In this document: positions 23,580-31,880 of the stretch, piece by piece
Position numbering within the stretch: position 1 is the stretch's first letter
Layout: each line of letters starts with the position of its first letter
Assembly: GCA_027334165.1 (NCBI GenBank)
Contig: DAHWXM010000007.1
Span: 1-42,488 of the forward strand
Length of the DNA: 42,488 bases
Direction of reading: 5' to 3'
Origin: Microcaldota archaeon
Lineage (GTDB): Archaea; Micrarchaeota; Micrarchaeia; Micrarchaeales; CABMGC01
The notes under the pieces: model-generated
Seen by the model: only the letters and a program-made list of their open reading frames with translations
Database searches by the model: none
What the model was told of the DNA's origin: nothing
Position numbers and translations under genes: made by a program

Positions 23580-24923
23580 ATGGTGTGGTTCGATAGGATA
23601 AGGGAGGCAGATCCGGAGCTGTTTGGAATGCTTGTTGAAGAGCTCAAGAGGCAGAGAGAGGGCCTGGAGATGATACCTTCGGAAAACTTCACTAGCATGG
23701 CGGTGATGCAGGCTGTTGGTTCCGTATTGACGAACAAATACTCCGAAGGTTACTCCGGGAAGAGGTACTACGGGGGGAATCAGTTCATAGATAAGATCGA
23801 AAGGCTGGCAATAGCACGGGCCAAAGCCCTTTTCGTAGTTCCGCATGCCAACGTACAACCATACTCCGGTTCTCCTGCTAATTTTGCCGTGTACATGGCG
23901 CTGTGCAAACCCGGTGATACCATAATGGGGCAGAACCTCACAGACGGGGGGCACCTTACCCACGGATGGAAAACTAGCGTTACTGGGAAGTTATTCAACA
24001 GCGTGCCTTACCACGTCAGACCCGATGGTTACATAGACATCGATGAGGCGCGTAGACTTGCAAAGGAAAACCGCCCGGTGCTCATATGGGTTGGGTCCAC
24101 GGCGTACACGCGTCGGTTTCCTTTTGAGGAATTCGGCGAGATAGCCGACGAAACTGGAGCATACCTTGCTGCGGACATATCACACATATCGGGCCTTGTT
24201 GCTGGAGGCGTACACCAGAGCCCGGCAAAGTTTGTACACATAATAACCACCACAACACACAAGACCCTTAGGGGCCCGAGAGGTGCAATGATAATGGTCA
24301 CAGAAAAGGGACTCGAAAAAGACCCCGGATTGGACGATAAGATAGATAAGGCGGTGTTTCCTGGATTGCAAGGGGGGCCGCATGACCATGTTACTGCGGG
24401 TATCGCTGCCGCGCTGCTGGAAGCGTCGAAACCCGAATTTTCAGAGTACGCGAAGCAGATAGTGAGGAATGCGAGAGCGCTGGCCTCCTCGCTTGATTCA
24501 AATGGGATACGGCTCGTTACCGGGGGCACCGACAACCACATGGTGCTCATAGATCTGACGCCGATGGGCAGAGGCACAGGGATATTTGTACAGGAGGCAT
24601 TGGATTACGTTGGTATAACCACAAACAAGAACACCATACCGAATGATCCGTCTTCTGCATTCTACCCTAGCGGAATACGGCTCGGAACGCCGGCTCTTAC
24701 CACAAGAGGCATGAAGGAAAAGGAGATGGACATTATAGGAGCAATGATAGCGAGGTCGATTTTCGCGGTGAAGGGATACGAGATGCCTGAGGCAAAAGAG
24801 GATAGGCAAGGGTACATAATGACATTCAGGGAGAGCATTTCTAAGAATGCGGAACTTGCCAAGGTAAGGGAAGAGGTTGCCGCCTTGTGCAGTAGCTTCC
24901 CGCTGTACCCCGAAATAAGGTAG
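23580..24923 (+). CDS. glyA: serine hydroxymethyltransferase
   Basis: PLP enzyme of 447 aa interconverting serine and glycine and loading one-carbon units on a folate or pterin carrier. Motifs: 'EMIPSENFTS', 'YSEGYSGKRYYGGNQFID', 'NVQPYSGSPAN' and the PLP-lysine site 'TTTTHKTLRGPRG', followed by 'GGPHDH' and 'TNKNTIPND'. Length is slightly above typical bacterial SHMT (about 415-430). The track ORF starts upstream at 23496; MVWFDRI is chosen because it matches family N-termini and has correct TATA spacing. Upstream is the divergent primase gene; downstream is tRNA-Gly(GCC), a glycine-related neighbour that may be coincidental. Confidence 0.95.
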   Translation: MVWFDRIREADPELFGMLVEELKRQREGLEMIPSENFTSMAVMQAVGSVLTNKYSEGYSGKRYYGGNQFIDKIERLAIARAKALFVVPHANVQPYSGSPANFAVYMALCKPGDTIMGQNLTDGGHLTHGWKTSVTGKLFNSVPYHVRPDGYIDIDEARRLAKENRPVLIWVGSTAYTRRFPFEEFGEIADETGAYLAADISHISGLVAGGVHQSPAKFVHIITTTTHKTLRGPRGAMIMVTEKGLEKDPGLDDKIDKAVFPGLQGGPHDHVTAGIAAALLEASKPEFSEYAKQIVRNARALASSLDSNGIRLVTGGTDNHMVLIDLTPMGRGTGIFVQEALDYVGITTNKNTIPNDPSSAFYPSGIRLGTPALTTRGMKEKEMDIIGAMIARSIFAVKGYEMPEAKEDRQGYIMTFRESISKNAELAKVREEVAALCSSFPLYPEIR

Positions 24924-24978
24924 GACGGCTTAAAGAAACCCTTATTAAAATAATCGGGCTAATCTGTATTGCGAATAG

Positions 24979-25051
24979 GCGAGTGTAGTCTAGCCTGGTA
25001 GGACTTTGCCTTGCCAAGGCAAGAACCCGGGTTCAAATCCCGGCACTCGCA
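24979..25051 (+). tRNA. tRNA-Gly(GCC)
   Basis: Complete cloverleaf: acceptor GCGAGTG/CACTCGC, D-arm GTCT...GGAC, anticodon stem TTGCC/GGCAA with loop TTGCCAA (anticodon GCC), and T-arm CCGGG-TTCAAAT-CCCGG. The discriminator is A. No intron and no encoded CCA. A TATA-like TTATTAAAATAA lies about 35 bp upstream. Confidence 0.95.
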
Positions 25052-25091
25052 CTTCACGATCTCGGCGCGTATGCCCCCGCCATTTTTACGA

Positions 25092-25119
25092 AATGACGGC
25101 CTTGTTTTACACCGTCATT
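25092..25119. terminator. hairpin between convergent tRNA-Gly and deacetylase-like gene
   Basis: AATGACGG and CCGTCATT form a perfect 8-bp stem with a 12-nt loop, immediately after the deacetylase stop (minus strand) and 40 bp after the tRNA. The T5 run just before it on the plus strand could terminate the tRNA transcript. A bidirectional terminator or RNA-stability element is plausible. Confidence 0.35.
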
Positions 25120-25120
25120 G

Positions 25121-26014
25121 TCACGCGCAAGAAGAATTTTTGGCAGGTGCTGCGCATTCATTTATCATTTGTTGTGTGGTCACGTACGTGGCATCCTGTT
25201 GGCGCAGCCAGCTCAGTATCTGTGTGAAATTGTCCCACCACACAGTGTTGGAAACAAGAAAACCAGGATGAAACTCTGTGACGAATGGCACGCCTTTGGC
25301 CTGGTCCGTCCTGAAGTAGTTCTCGACGAGATTGCGCCATTGCGCTGGAGTTTTACCGGAACCCTGGCACGCCCGATCGCACAGCACGAACACACTGTGG
25401 TTTTCTATGATCCCCTGGATTGATACAACATAAAAGCCAAGGCTATTTGAATAGTAAGGAATGGCTGATGCTTCTGGGTCAAAGTTTGTGACGAAGCTCG
25501 AATCCCACCCAAAGCCGAGGTCCTTGAGTATCTTGTTTGTGGTGTTGTCCTTGCTGAATCCCTGCGATCTAAAACCTTCTGGGCCTTGGCCCGTGCACCT
25601 TTCGATTGCGGTTTTTGTGCTGTTTATCATTGATTCTTGTGCCGCGAAAGGCATGTTTGTTATTGGGACCAGGGAACCCGTTGGGCTTACGTTGTATCCG
25701 AATGCCGCTATTTCATAGCCGTTATCGTATAGGTTTCTTATTAGGGAGCAGTTCTGTTCCACGACGCCCTCGCTTACAAATATGGTGTACGGCTTTATTC
25801 CGTACGAGGCCATGGTACCGACCACCTTAGCAAGAGCGCTTGAGTTTTGGTACTCTGTGAGTTGGAGATTTACGATGGCGGGTTTGTTATAATCCGCGCA
25901 GTGAAGAATCGCAAGGCACACGATGACCAGCGTGGTTACGAGCAAAACTGCGAGCAACAACAGCTTGATGGCGGGCTTCCCTGAGCCGCGGCGGTGTCTG
26001 TTGAGAACGTGCAT
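25121..26014 (-). CDS. polysaccharide-deacetylase-like (NodB-fold) extracytoplasmic protein
   Basis: A 297-aa protein with a basic N-terminus, one signal-anchor helix (about residues 16-38) and a NodB-like domain. Recognisable are 'EQNCSLIRNLYDNGYEIAAFGYNV', 'GFRSQGFSKDNTTNKILKDLGFGWDSS' and 'PFVTEFHPGFL'. The metal-binding DD of motif 1 and HxxxH of motif 2 are not evident (motif 2 reads AAFGYNV), so classical deacetylase activity is doubtful, though the motif 3 Arg and late His remain. Start M3 of the track ORF (26014) has a minus-strand TATA AAATATAAGTA 27 bp upstream. Six cysteines may form disulfides. Confidence 0.72.
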   Translation of the reverse strand: MHVLNRHRRGSGKPAIKLLLLAVLLVTTLVIVCLAILHCADYNKPAIVNLQLTEYQNSSALAKVVGTMASYGIKPYTIFVSEGVVEQNCSLIRNLYDNGYEIAAFGYNVSPTGSLVPITNMPFAAQESMINSTKTAIERCTGQGPEGFRSQGFSKDNTTNKILKDLGFGWDSSFVTNFDPEASAIPYYSNSLGFYVVSIQGIIENHSVFVLCDRACQGSGKTPAQWRNLVENYFRTDQAKGVPFVTEFHPGFLVSNTVWWDNFTQILSWLRQQDATYVTTQQMINECAAPAKNSSCA

Positions 26015-26036
26015 ACACACAACTAACTGATACCAT

Positions 26037-26047
26037 ACTTATATTTG
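26037..26047 (-). promoter_or_regulatory. TATA box of the deacetylase-like gene
   Basis: Minus-strand AAATATAAGTA is centred about 27 bp before the ATG at 26014. Confidence 0.5.
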
Positions 26048-26069
26048 TTTTGGCGGATCATTGCACGAC

Positions 26070-26106
26070 ATTCTGGATGGGGGCTTTTACGTGTGGTTTC
26101 CAGAAT
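26070..26106. repeat. inverted repeat in a divergent intergenic region
   Basis: ATTCTGGA and TCCAGAAT (8-bp arms, 21-bp spacer) lie between the divergent deacetylase-like and isochorismatase-family genes. It may be an operator; nothing else supports a role. Confidence 0.3.
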
Positions 26107-26154
26107 TATGTGGGAGGATTATGATACTTGATGTGAATTATTTTTGGTTTTCAT

Positions 26155-26732
26155 ATGAACGGATTAAAGTTTGATACAAAAAGGACTGCGCTTGTGGTCA
26201 TAGACCTGCAGAAAGGGATCGCGTCAAGGAACACTGCGCCTTATGATGCAAAGACAGTGATTGCTAATGCGGCGGTGTTAGCCGATGCGTTCCGCAAAAA
26301 TAACATGCCTGTGTTCCTTGTGCACGTTGCGCCGGATGGCCCAGATAGGCTCACACCAGTTTCTGATGAAAAGATAATGACAGGCGGGCAGATGCCGGGC
26401 GACTGGTCCGATTTCGTAGAGGAGCTGAACGCCGGCGGCTCGGATATAATAATCACAAAAAACAGTGGGGAGCATTTTACGGGACTGATCTGGAGCTCAG
26501 GCTCAGAAGGCGCGGAATTGGTACGCTTGTACTTTGCGGTATCGCCACAAATTACGGAGTTGAAAGCACAGCAAGATTTGCCTACGAGTATGGGTTTGAA
26601 CAGGTATTTGCTGAGGATGCCATGACTTCTATGTCAAAAGAAATGCACGATGCTTCAGTGAATTATGCACTGAAAAGGATGGGCAGGGTGCGGAGCACAA
26701 GGGAAATAATGGAAGCGGTGGCTGGTGCCTAG
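26155..26732 (+). pseudogene. isochorismatase-family hydrolase (YecD-like), frameshifted
   Basis: The track ORF (26155-26625) encodes the N-terminal half: 'TALVVIDLQKGIAS' with the catalytic Asp, and '[12 protein letters not shown]' with the catalytic Lys. It then leaves frame. The other half continues in the -1 frame from about 26478: '[19 protein letters not shown]', then '[20 protein letters not shown]', '[18 protein letters not shown]' and '[12 protein letters not shown]', ending at 26732. The join is at a T4 run (26475-26478), where one missing T, or a -1 slip, gives [10 protein letters not shown] as in YecD-type relatives. The usual nucleophilic Cys is Gly (TNYGV), which is normal for the YecD and PhzD groups. 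It is a fresh pseudogene, a sequencing error or a recoded gene; full length would be about 192 aa. Confidence 0.8.
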
Positions 26733-26739
26733 TGTTTGG

Positions 26740-27048
26740 CTACCTTATGTTGCAGGATTCCCCGGAGGGCGTATTGCTCGTGACAGTTTGTGATTTTAGT
26801 TCCGGGTGCTTCTCAACAAAATAGGGTATGTATGGGCAGTCTGGACGCACTTTGTAACCTTTCTCCCTTGCAAACTTAAAAGCCTCGGATGCGAGCTTGG
26901 CCGCGAGGCCCTTGCCTCTGGCAAGTTCGGGCACGAACGTGTGATATATGCTCATTATGTTTCCATCGAGAACCTTGTAAAGTAGCTCGGCTTCTCCGTA
27001 CACTGTTCTGGTATAGAACCTGCCTGCGGTGTGCAATATGCCTCCCAC
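26740..27048 (-). CDS. GNAT-like N-acetyltransferase (COG2388 type)
   Basis: A 102-aa minimal acetyltransferase. The acetyl-CoA loop is 'RGKGLAAKLASEAFKFAREKG', preceded by the strand 'MSIYHTFVPELA' and followed by 'VRPDCPYIPYFVEKHPEL', the hallmark CPYxxxFxxxHPE of this short GNAT group. The substrate is unknown. Start is a GTG four bp after the stop of the AIM24-like gene, so it is the last gene of the gatDE transcript. It converges with the frameshifted hydrolase, leaving 7 bp. Confidence 0.83.
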   Translation of the reverse strand: MGGILHTAGRFYTRTVYGEAELLYKVLDGNIMSIYHTFVPELARGKGLAAKLASEAFKFAREKGYKVRPDCPYIPYFVEKHPELKSQTVTSNTPSGESCNIR

Positions 27049-27052
27049 TTAT

Positions 27053-27742
27053 TCATCCTTTGCTTTTCTCCTGTGCTTCTCCTTCGTTGTATATCTCTGC
27101 TGACAGCTTGAGTCGCGAAACGGTGTGAGTCACCAGCTGTCCTTTGCCCTTGAAACTCGCTAGGAATATGCCCACCCCACCAAACAGGGCCGACCTGACG
27201 TTGTCTACAAGCCGTATGTTGTAGTCGAGCGTGGAGTCAAATCCGGCAATGTGCCCCGGATCCACCTCTATCACCCTAGATCCATCCAATTCGTGCGTTA
27301 CAATATCGCCCTCAACGTGGAGAAACAGCTTGCCTGGACCGGTGAACTCCTGCAGCACGAGACCGGCACCACCGAACAGAGCGCTGCCTATCTTTACCGG
27401 GTGCATGGTGAAATCCACCGTGGACTCAGCTGCCAAGAACGCATAATGCTCCGCAACGTACTTCTGTCCCTTCTCTAGGCTTATCTGAAGTATCTTTCCA
27501 GGAAATATGCCACCAACCTGCACATGGCCCGGATTCCCTTCTGCCTTGAACACGGTGAGCATGCCTGTCGCACCTGTTGCTTTCCTCTCGAGCATATTTA
27601 TTATTCCGCCTACCACGCGCGGGGTCATGGATATAGACGCGTCTTTGCTTATCAACTTTCCAGAATCGGTGTATATCGATTCCCCTGGCCCAAGGTCCGC
27701 CTTTAACGACTGCATGTCGTCTCCGATTATTGTGATGTTCAT
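27053..27742 (-). CDS. AIM24/TIGR00266 family protein
   Basis: A 229-aa protein of the AIM24 beta-sandwich family, whose biochemical role is not established. The Gly-rich internally repetitive pattern is visible: 'GESIYTDSGKLIS', 'TVFKAEGNPGHVQVGG', 'KIGSALFGGAGLVLQEFTGPGKLFLHVEG', 'SALFGGVGIFLASFKGKGQLVTHT'. No TM helix. Its ATG overlaps the gatE stop codon (ATGA), giving translational coupling with the amidotransferase genes. Confidence 0.88.
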   Translation of the reverse strand: MNITIIGDDMQSLKADLGPGESIYTDSGKLISKDASISMTPRVVGGIINMLERKATGATGMLTVFKAEGNPGHVQVGGIFPGKILQISLEKGQKYVAEHYAFLAAESTVDFTMHPVKIGSALFGGAGLVLQEFTGPGKLFLHVEGDIVTHELDGSRVIEVDPGHIAGFDSTLDYNIRLVDNVRSALFGGVGIFLASFKGKGQLVTHTVSRLKLSAEIYNEGEAQEKSKG

Positions 27743-29619
27743 TTAGACAACCTCTTAAGCATGAGATGCAGCTCTTCGCCGTCGACATTAAGTCTGTGCT
27801 TGCTCATTATTGCCTTTGCCAGTAATTCCGGAGATGCGTCTTGAAGTTCTGCGGAGACCTTTTCGACAAGTCTTTCCAGATCCTTTCCGGAGATCCTGCC
27901 TGCTCCGAGTTCCTTGATTGCCGCATCAACGCTGGCATCTTTTTTGGACAGGAGCTTTATTATCTCCTCAACGCCCTGTTTGGTTATCTTTGCGGACGAA
28001 TAACGTGAGAACACGTCAACTATGCGTTGCTCCCCAATCACATCGACGCTGTACCCCGCGCGGCGTAATTCTGTGAATTTCTGTAATAGCACATTGGCAA
28101 CGAAGCGCCTGTCCGCAGTGGTTTTCGAGGCGATGTTGTGGTAGAGCTGCAGGTACGATGACAGGAGAAGTTGCTGTGTTGTGGCTGCGTTTCCTATGTC
28201 TTTCATCAACTGCTCTTCCTCCAACGCCGGGTTAGGGGCGTCGGTCATCGCTCGTGCCAGCATGTCCCCGGTGACGTTTATCGGAGTCAGGTCTGTTTCG
28301 GGGTACATCCTTGAGCCCCCTGGAAGCGGCCTGAGGAAGCGCGTTGTGCACGTGTCGGTATTAAGCACGCCTCGCGTTTCCAGCGGGACGCCTTGGCGCA
28401 CCATGCTTACGCGCTGCAGTGCAAAATCCATAGCAACGTATACCTTTGCTTTGCTTCCGGCTATTAGTATAAACGCGTCGCCTGGTTTGACAGACAATGC
28501 TGCGCGCACTTCCTTAAGCTCGGATTCTGAAAAGCCGTAGGCAGCGAGATCTTCATCGCTGTGTATTATGCCATTCACACCGCCCATTTTTGCATAGTCA
28601 CTTATCTCACTGCCAAGTCGTCTGTCGGGATTTATCTCACGACCCAGTAGGCCTCCGCCAAAAGGAATTCTTACACCTAGAACCACACCACCGGCCCGCA
28701 ACTCGTTTGCTACGATCCTTACTGAAGTGGAGTGTAGCCTCGCCGTAATGTCTATCACTCGGTCGGGATCCCCAAGACCCCTGCTCTCGGCTTCTTCTTT
28801 CAGTGCGAGCAGTGCTTGTTGTCTCTTTACTTCGTTCTCTATGAAGCCGTCAATGGTATTTACCTCCTGGAGGCCCTTTATCTCCGTCCTTGCGCCGCCG
28901 GATATAGAAACATTCACGTCTTGACGTATGGAGCCTATGCCGCGCTGCACTTTTCCGGTGAGCCGCAGTAGCAGACCTATACGTAGGGCAACGTTCTTCG
29001 CCTCAGAAGGGGACCGCAGATAGGGATACGTGTCTATCTCTACAAGCGGGATGCCTATTCTACTGGTATCGTAAACGGTGCTATCCTCACCCTTTTCAAT
29101 TATGCCTGCCGATTCCTCCTCTAACATCATCCCGGTTATGAGCACTTCGTGGTCGTTGATAGTAATCCTGCCATTCATGCCAACCTTTGTGGTTCTTTGG
29201 AAGGCGCTGGGGTTGCTTCCGTCTACGACTTCCTTTCTCATGGGTTCGAGTTCATCCGGTATGGTCATGCCAAGGCTTTTTGCAATACTCAATGCCACCG
29301 CAAGGGCATCGTTGTTCATGCCGTGCGGCGGTTCCTCATCCAAATCAACTATACAGGAGGCTTCGTTGTTAACCCTGTACACGAATCTTGTGCGCTTTTT
29401 TTCTTCAAAAAGTGCAGACCTGTCGACATCGCCGAGCTCGCCGGCTACCGCACGCTGATAGCGTGATATTTCTGGATCTAATCTGGTAGTTTCCTTTGCT
29501 CCGTGCGTTGGGCAGGAGCAGAAGAGTTTTTCGGCGGTTGCAAGACGCTGGTGTATCTCTAGTCCGCACATGAAGCCCAGGTCTGAATAGTTTTTAATGT
29601 CATTTTTGTTTTCGGTCAT
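27739..29619 (-). CDS. gatE: Glu-tRNA(Gln) amidotransferase subunit E
   Basis: A 626-aa archaea-specific subunit that recognises misacylated Glu-tRNA(Gln) and phosphorylates the Glu so that ammonia from GatD can form Gln-tRNA(Gln). The GatB/E core is seen in 'GLEIHQRLATAEKLFCSCPT', 'RVNNEASCIVDLDEEPPH', 'SAFQRTTKVGMNGRI' and 'GSIRQDVNVSISGGARTEIKG'. A GAD-type insert region and 'RMYPETDLTPI' follow, then a C-terminal YqeY-like helical tail. Length is normal. It lies 12 bp after gatD and overlaps the AIM24-like gene by 4 bp. Confidence 0.96.
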   Translation of the reverse strand: MTENKNDIKNYSDLGFMCGLEIHQRLATAEKLFCSCPTHGAKETTRLDPEISRYQRAVAGELGDVDRSALFEEKKRTRFVYRVNNEASCIVDLDEEPPHGMNNDALAVALSIAKSLGMTIPDELEPMRKEVVDGSNPSAFQRTTKVGMNGRITINDHEVLITGMMLEEESAGIIEKGEDSTVYDTSRIGIPLVEIDTYPYLRSPSEAKNVALRIGLLLRLTGKVQRGIGSIRQDVNVSISGGARTEIKGLQEVNTIDGFIENEVKRQQALLALKEEAESRGLGDPDRVIDITARLHSTSVRIVANELRAGGVVLGVRIPFGGGLLGREINPDRRLGSEISDYAKMGGVNGIIHSDEDLAAYGFSESELKEVRAALSVKPGDAFILIAGSKAKVYVAMDFALQRVSMVRQGVPLETRGVLNTDTCTTRFLRPLPGGSRMYPETDLTPINVTGDMLARAMTDAPNPALEEEQLMKDIGNAATTQQLLLSSYLQLYHNIASKTTADRRFVANVLLQKFTELRRAGYSVDVIGEQRIVDVFSRYSSAKITKQGVEEIIKLLSKKDASVDAAIKELGAGRISGKDLERLVEKVSAELQDASPELLAKAIMSKHRLNVDGEELHLMLKRLSK

Positions 29620-29631
29620 TTGAAACGCCGT

Positions 29632-30951
29632 TCAGTCCTCCGTGTAGGTTATTCTATTGCTTATCTCGCCAACCATGTTCTTGTTCAGCAGGCGCCTTGC
29701 GTCTTCGACACCATAGTTGCCTAAGAGCCAGCCAAGCTTTATGTAAGCGACTTCGGGCATCATGTCCTCGCAGTAGATAACTCCCAGCGATGCCAGTGTG
29801 CGGGCCGTGCTGTACACGTTTTTGTTGACCCGCCCGTTTATGCACTGAGAGGTCATGCCCACCAGAACGCCCTTCTTAACAGCCTTGCGTATCGCCTCTG
29901 CCCACGAGTATTCTTCGTGCTGCGTGAAGACAGGGACGTGGCCGAGACCGGTACCCTCTATTATGATGCCCTTGTAACCGTCATCAGTATAGTAGTCCAA
30001 TATCTTTGGGTCAGCGTTGGGGTGCACTTTGACTAGTGCCGTTTTGGACTCGAATCCCGTTTTTGCAGATATGTGATGTGTGTCTTGGGGAGGGAGGGCG
30101 CTGTAGGTTATTTCTTTGGTTAACACGTTTATCGTTGCGGCTGGAAGGGAGTTTATCGGCCTGAAGGCATCCCTGCGTGAAGTGTGCATCTTCCTGGACC
30201 GTGTTCCTTTTATAAACACACAGGTTTCGTCGGAAGAACCGGCGTGCATGCACGTGCCTACCCCTATCGGTTTCCCTTCTGCTGCAAGGGCCACGGCGCA
30301 TGCCAGATTGGTGAACGCATCGCTGGATCCCCTATCGCTGCTTCGTTGTGCCCCAGTTATCACAACGGGCCCGGGGGGATCCTGAAGCATGAAACTTATT
30401 GCTGCGGAAGTGTAATGCATAGTGTCGGTCCCCATCGCCACAACAACACCCCTGCTCCCGGAAGAAAACGCGTTCTCTATTGCCTCCGCTATTGCGCCCC
30501 ATTCAAAATGTGTTATGTCCTCGCTGAACGTGTGCATGAGGTCTACCACGTGCACCTCGGCTATGTCCCCTAGTTCCGGCACTTCGCCGATGAGTTCTTC
30601 TGGGGTGGTCAGCACCTTCACTCCACCAGTTAGGTAGTCCACCTTGCTGCCTATTGTTCCTCCAGTATACAGGAGCGTTACTCTGGGCAGACCGCTTGCC
30701 GTTGCGTGCTTTGGTTTGTTTGGCGCGGTCTTTCTTTCCATTGATGGAAGCTTTGATATCTTCTCTCCAGAGTACCGCAGCCCGATATTGTACCCGTCAT
30801 CCTGTTTTATGATAAGAATCTCGTGGTCTCCGGATTCGGGACGTGGCATCAGTATGCCTTCGTATTCTGTGCCACCTTTTACGATGTGCAGCCTGCCCCC
30901 TATTTTAACATCTTCTTTATTTATCGCTTCGAGGATCTTTTTGCTGTACAT
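29632..30951 (-). CDS. gatD: Glu-tRNA(Gln) amidotransferase subunit D
   Basis: A 439-aa asparaginase-like subunit releasing ammonia from glutamine for GatE. An N-terminal SH3-like domain of about 80 aa precedes the amidohydrolase domain. Catalytic motifs are 'LLYTGGTIGSKVDYLTGGV' (first Thr), 'VVAMGTDTMHYTSAAISFML' (second Thr, Asp) and 'VLVGMTSQCINGRVN' toward the C-terminus. GatDE is the archaeal route to Gln-tRNA and is diagnostic for Archaea. An ATTAATATC TATA-like element lies about 24-27 bp before the ATG. Confidence 0.96.
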   Translation of the reverse strand: MYSKKILEAINKEDVKIGGRLHIVKGGTEYEGILMPRPESGDHEILIIKQDDGYNIGLRYSGEKISKLPSMERKTAPNKPKHATASGLPRVTLLYTGGTIGSKVDYLTGGVKVLTTPEELIGEVPELGDIAEVHVVDLMHTFSEDITHFEWGAIAEAIENAFSSGSRGVVVAMGTDTMHYTSAAISFMLQDPPGPVVITGAQRSSDRGSSDAFTNLACAVALAAEGKPIGVGTCMHAGSSDETCVFIKGTRSRKMHTSRRDAFRPINSLPAATINVLTKEITYSALPPQDTHHISAKTGFESKTALVKVHPNADPKILDYYTDDGYKGIIIEGTGLGHVPVFTQHEEYSWAEAIRKAVKKGVLVGMTSQCINGRVNKNVYSTARTLASLGVIYCEDMMPEVAYIKLGWLLGNYGVEDARRLLNKNMVGEISNRITYTED

Positions 30952-31022
30952 GTGTGCCGCCGCGGATAGATATTAATTCTGGCTCACACATATTTATTGA
31001 TTTGCAGAAGGGGCTTTGAAGA

Positions 31023-31106
31023 TGCGCCAGCCGGGGATCGAACCCGGGTATTCAGCTTTTTCCTTGATAATGGGAAGCTGAGATCCTACCACTAGATTAC
31101 TGGCGC
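31023..31106 (-). tRNA. tRNA-Gly(CCC) with 13-nt intron
   Basis: Acceptor GCGCCAG/CTGGCGC, D-arm ATC...GAT, anticodon stem TCAGC/GCTGA and T-arm CCGGG-TTCGATC-CCCGG are intact; discriminator A. The anticodon loop holds 20 nt instead of 7. Removing 13 nt after A37 gives loop TTCCCAA with anticodon CCC, matching the TT-NCC-AA loop of tRNA-Gly(GCC) in this window. Confidence 0.9.
31058..31070 (-). other. tRNA-Gly intron (canonical 37/38 position)
   Basis: Intron TTATCAAGGAAAA. Exon TTCC pairs with intron GGAA as the 4-bp central helix. The bulges are CA^T and AA^A, each cut after the second base, matching an archaeal bulge-helix-bulge/loop splice site. Confidence 0.8.
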
Positions 31107-31112
31107 ACTTTG

Positions 31113-31880
31113 TTATCTTATGTACGAGAGGGGTTGCTTTGGTCCTGGCGCGGCCTCCTGTTGCGCCCCTGACGCCTTTTCCAATTCCTTGAGTAGGTTT
31201 TCTGTCTCAGTCTTTATCTTATCCATGCTAGAGAGATCTACGTCGATGCCCAGCATCTTTACGAGTTTTTCCATTACCGCTTTGGCGGCATTGGCGTCTA
31301 TCTCCAACATGCCGGTCTCGCCCATAAGGCATGCAGCTGGTATGCCTTGCTTCTTCGCAAACGCCAGTATAAGGCCTGCGGACCCCCATATAGCACCATT
31401 TGCCTGGCCGATCAGTATGCCCTGCTTCGACAGTGCCTTGCGCTCCTTGTCTTCGGTTGCAACCCCGAATACGCGTGGGTTCTGTGTGTATTGGCTGCTT
31501 ATATTGTAGCCCCCGATGGTGTAAATCTTCTTGCCGCCGAGAGACTTGAAGAATCGCACTATCTTGTCATTGACCTCGTACTGGCCCTCGGGGGTGCCGG
31601 CCTGAATGTCGCCAACAAGAACAACGACGCTCTGTTTTGTTTTCTTGTTGTTAAAATAATAGAAACGGTTGTTTACAAGCCTTATACCGCCATTCTTAAG
31701 CATCAGCACCTGGTGCAGGAAGTGTGGAGACTGCAGCGTGGCAAACTTCTTTGCGTTGAGAGATGTTTTTAGGTGTTCCCCTACGAGGCTTCCGACAGTT
31801 CCTATGCCGGGCAGACCGACCACAAGTATGGGGTTGTGGAGCTTCACCTTCTTGTCGTAATATATCGTCGTCTTTTCCAT
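31113..31880 (-). CDS. PAC2-family proteasome assembly chaperone homologue
   Basis: A 255-aa protein of the COG2047 PAC2 family, relatives of which (PbaA/PbaB) bind archaeal proteasome core or partner ATPases. Typical motifs are 'VVGLPGIGTVGSLVGEHL', 'LVGDIQAGTPEGQYEVNDKIV', 'IYTIGGYNIS' and 'GAIWGSAGLILAFAKKQGIPAACLMGETG'. The C-terminal tail ends LSYIR, so the HbYX proteasome-docking triplet is not in its standard last-three position. It starts immediately after the aIF2-alpha stop, so it is co-transcribed. This pairing is part of a conserved archaeal translation cluster. Confidence 0.9.
   Translation of the reverse strand: MEKTTIYYDKKVKLHNPILVVGLPGIGTVGSLVGEHLKTSLNAKKFATLQSPHFLHQVLMLKNGGIRLVNNRFYYFNNKKTKQSVVVLVGDIQAGTPEGQYEVNDKIVRFFKSLGGKKIYTIGGYNISSQYTQNPRVFGVATEDKERKALSKQGILIGQANGAIWGSAGLILAFAKKQGIPAACLMGETGMLEIDANAAKAVMEKLVKMLGIDVDLSSMDKIKTETENLLKELEKASGAQQEAAPGPKQPLSYIR

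Noticed and set aside
26470-26520. A BHB intron as the cause of the isochorismatase frame break
   Set aside because: Residue spacing to the family is exact with a one-base change; there is no extra segment to splice out.
31050-31080. Reading the intron-containing tRNA as tRNA-Glu(TTC)
   Set aside because: This would need a different stem register; CCC with loop TTCCCAA matches the other tRNA-Gly and the BHB cut sites.
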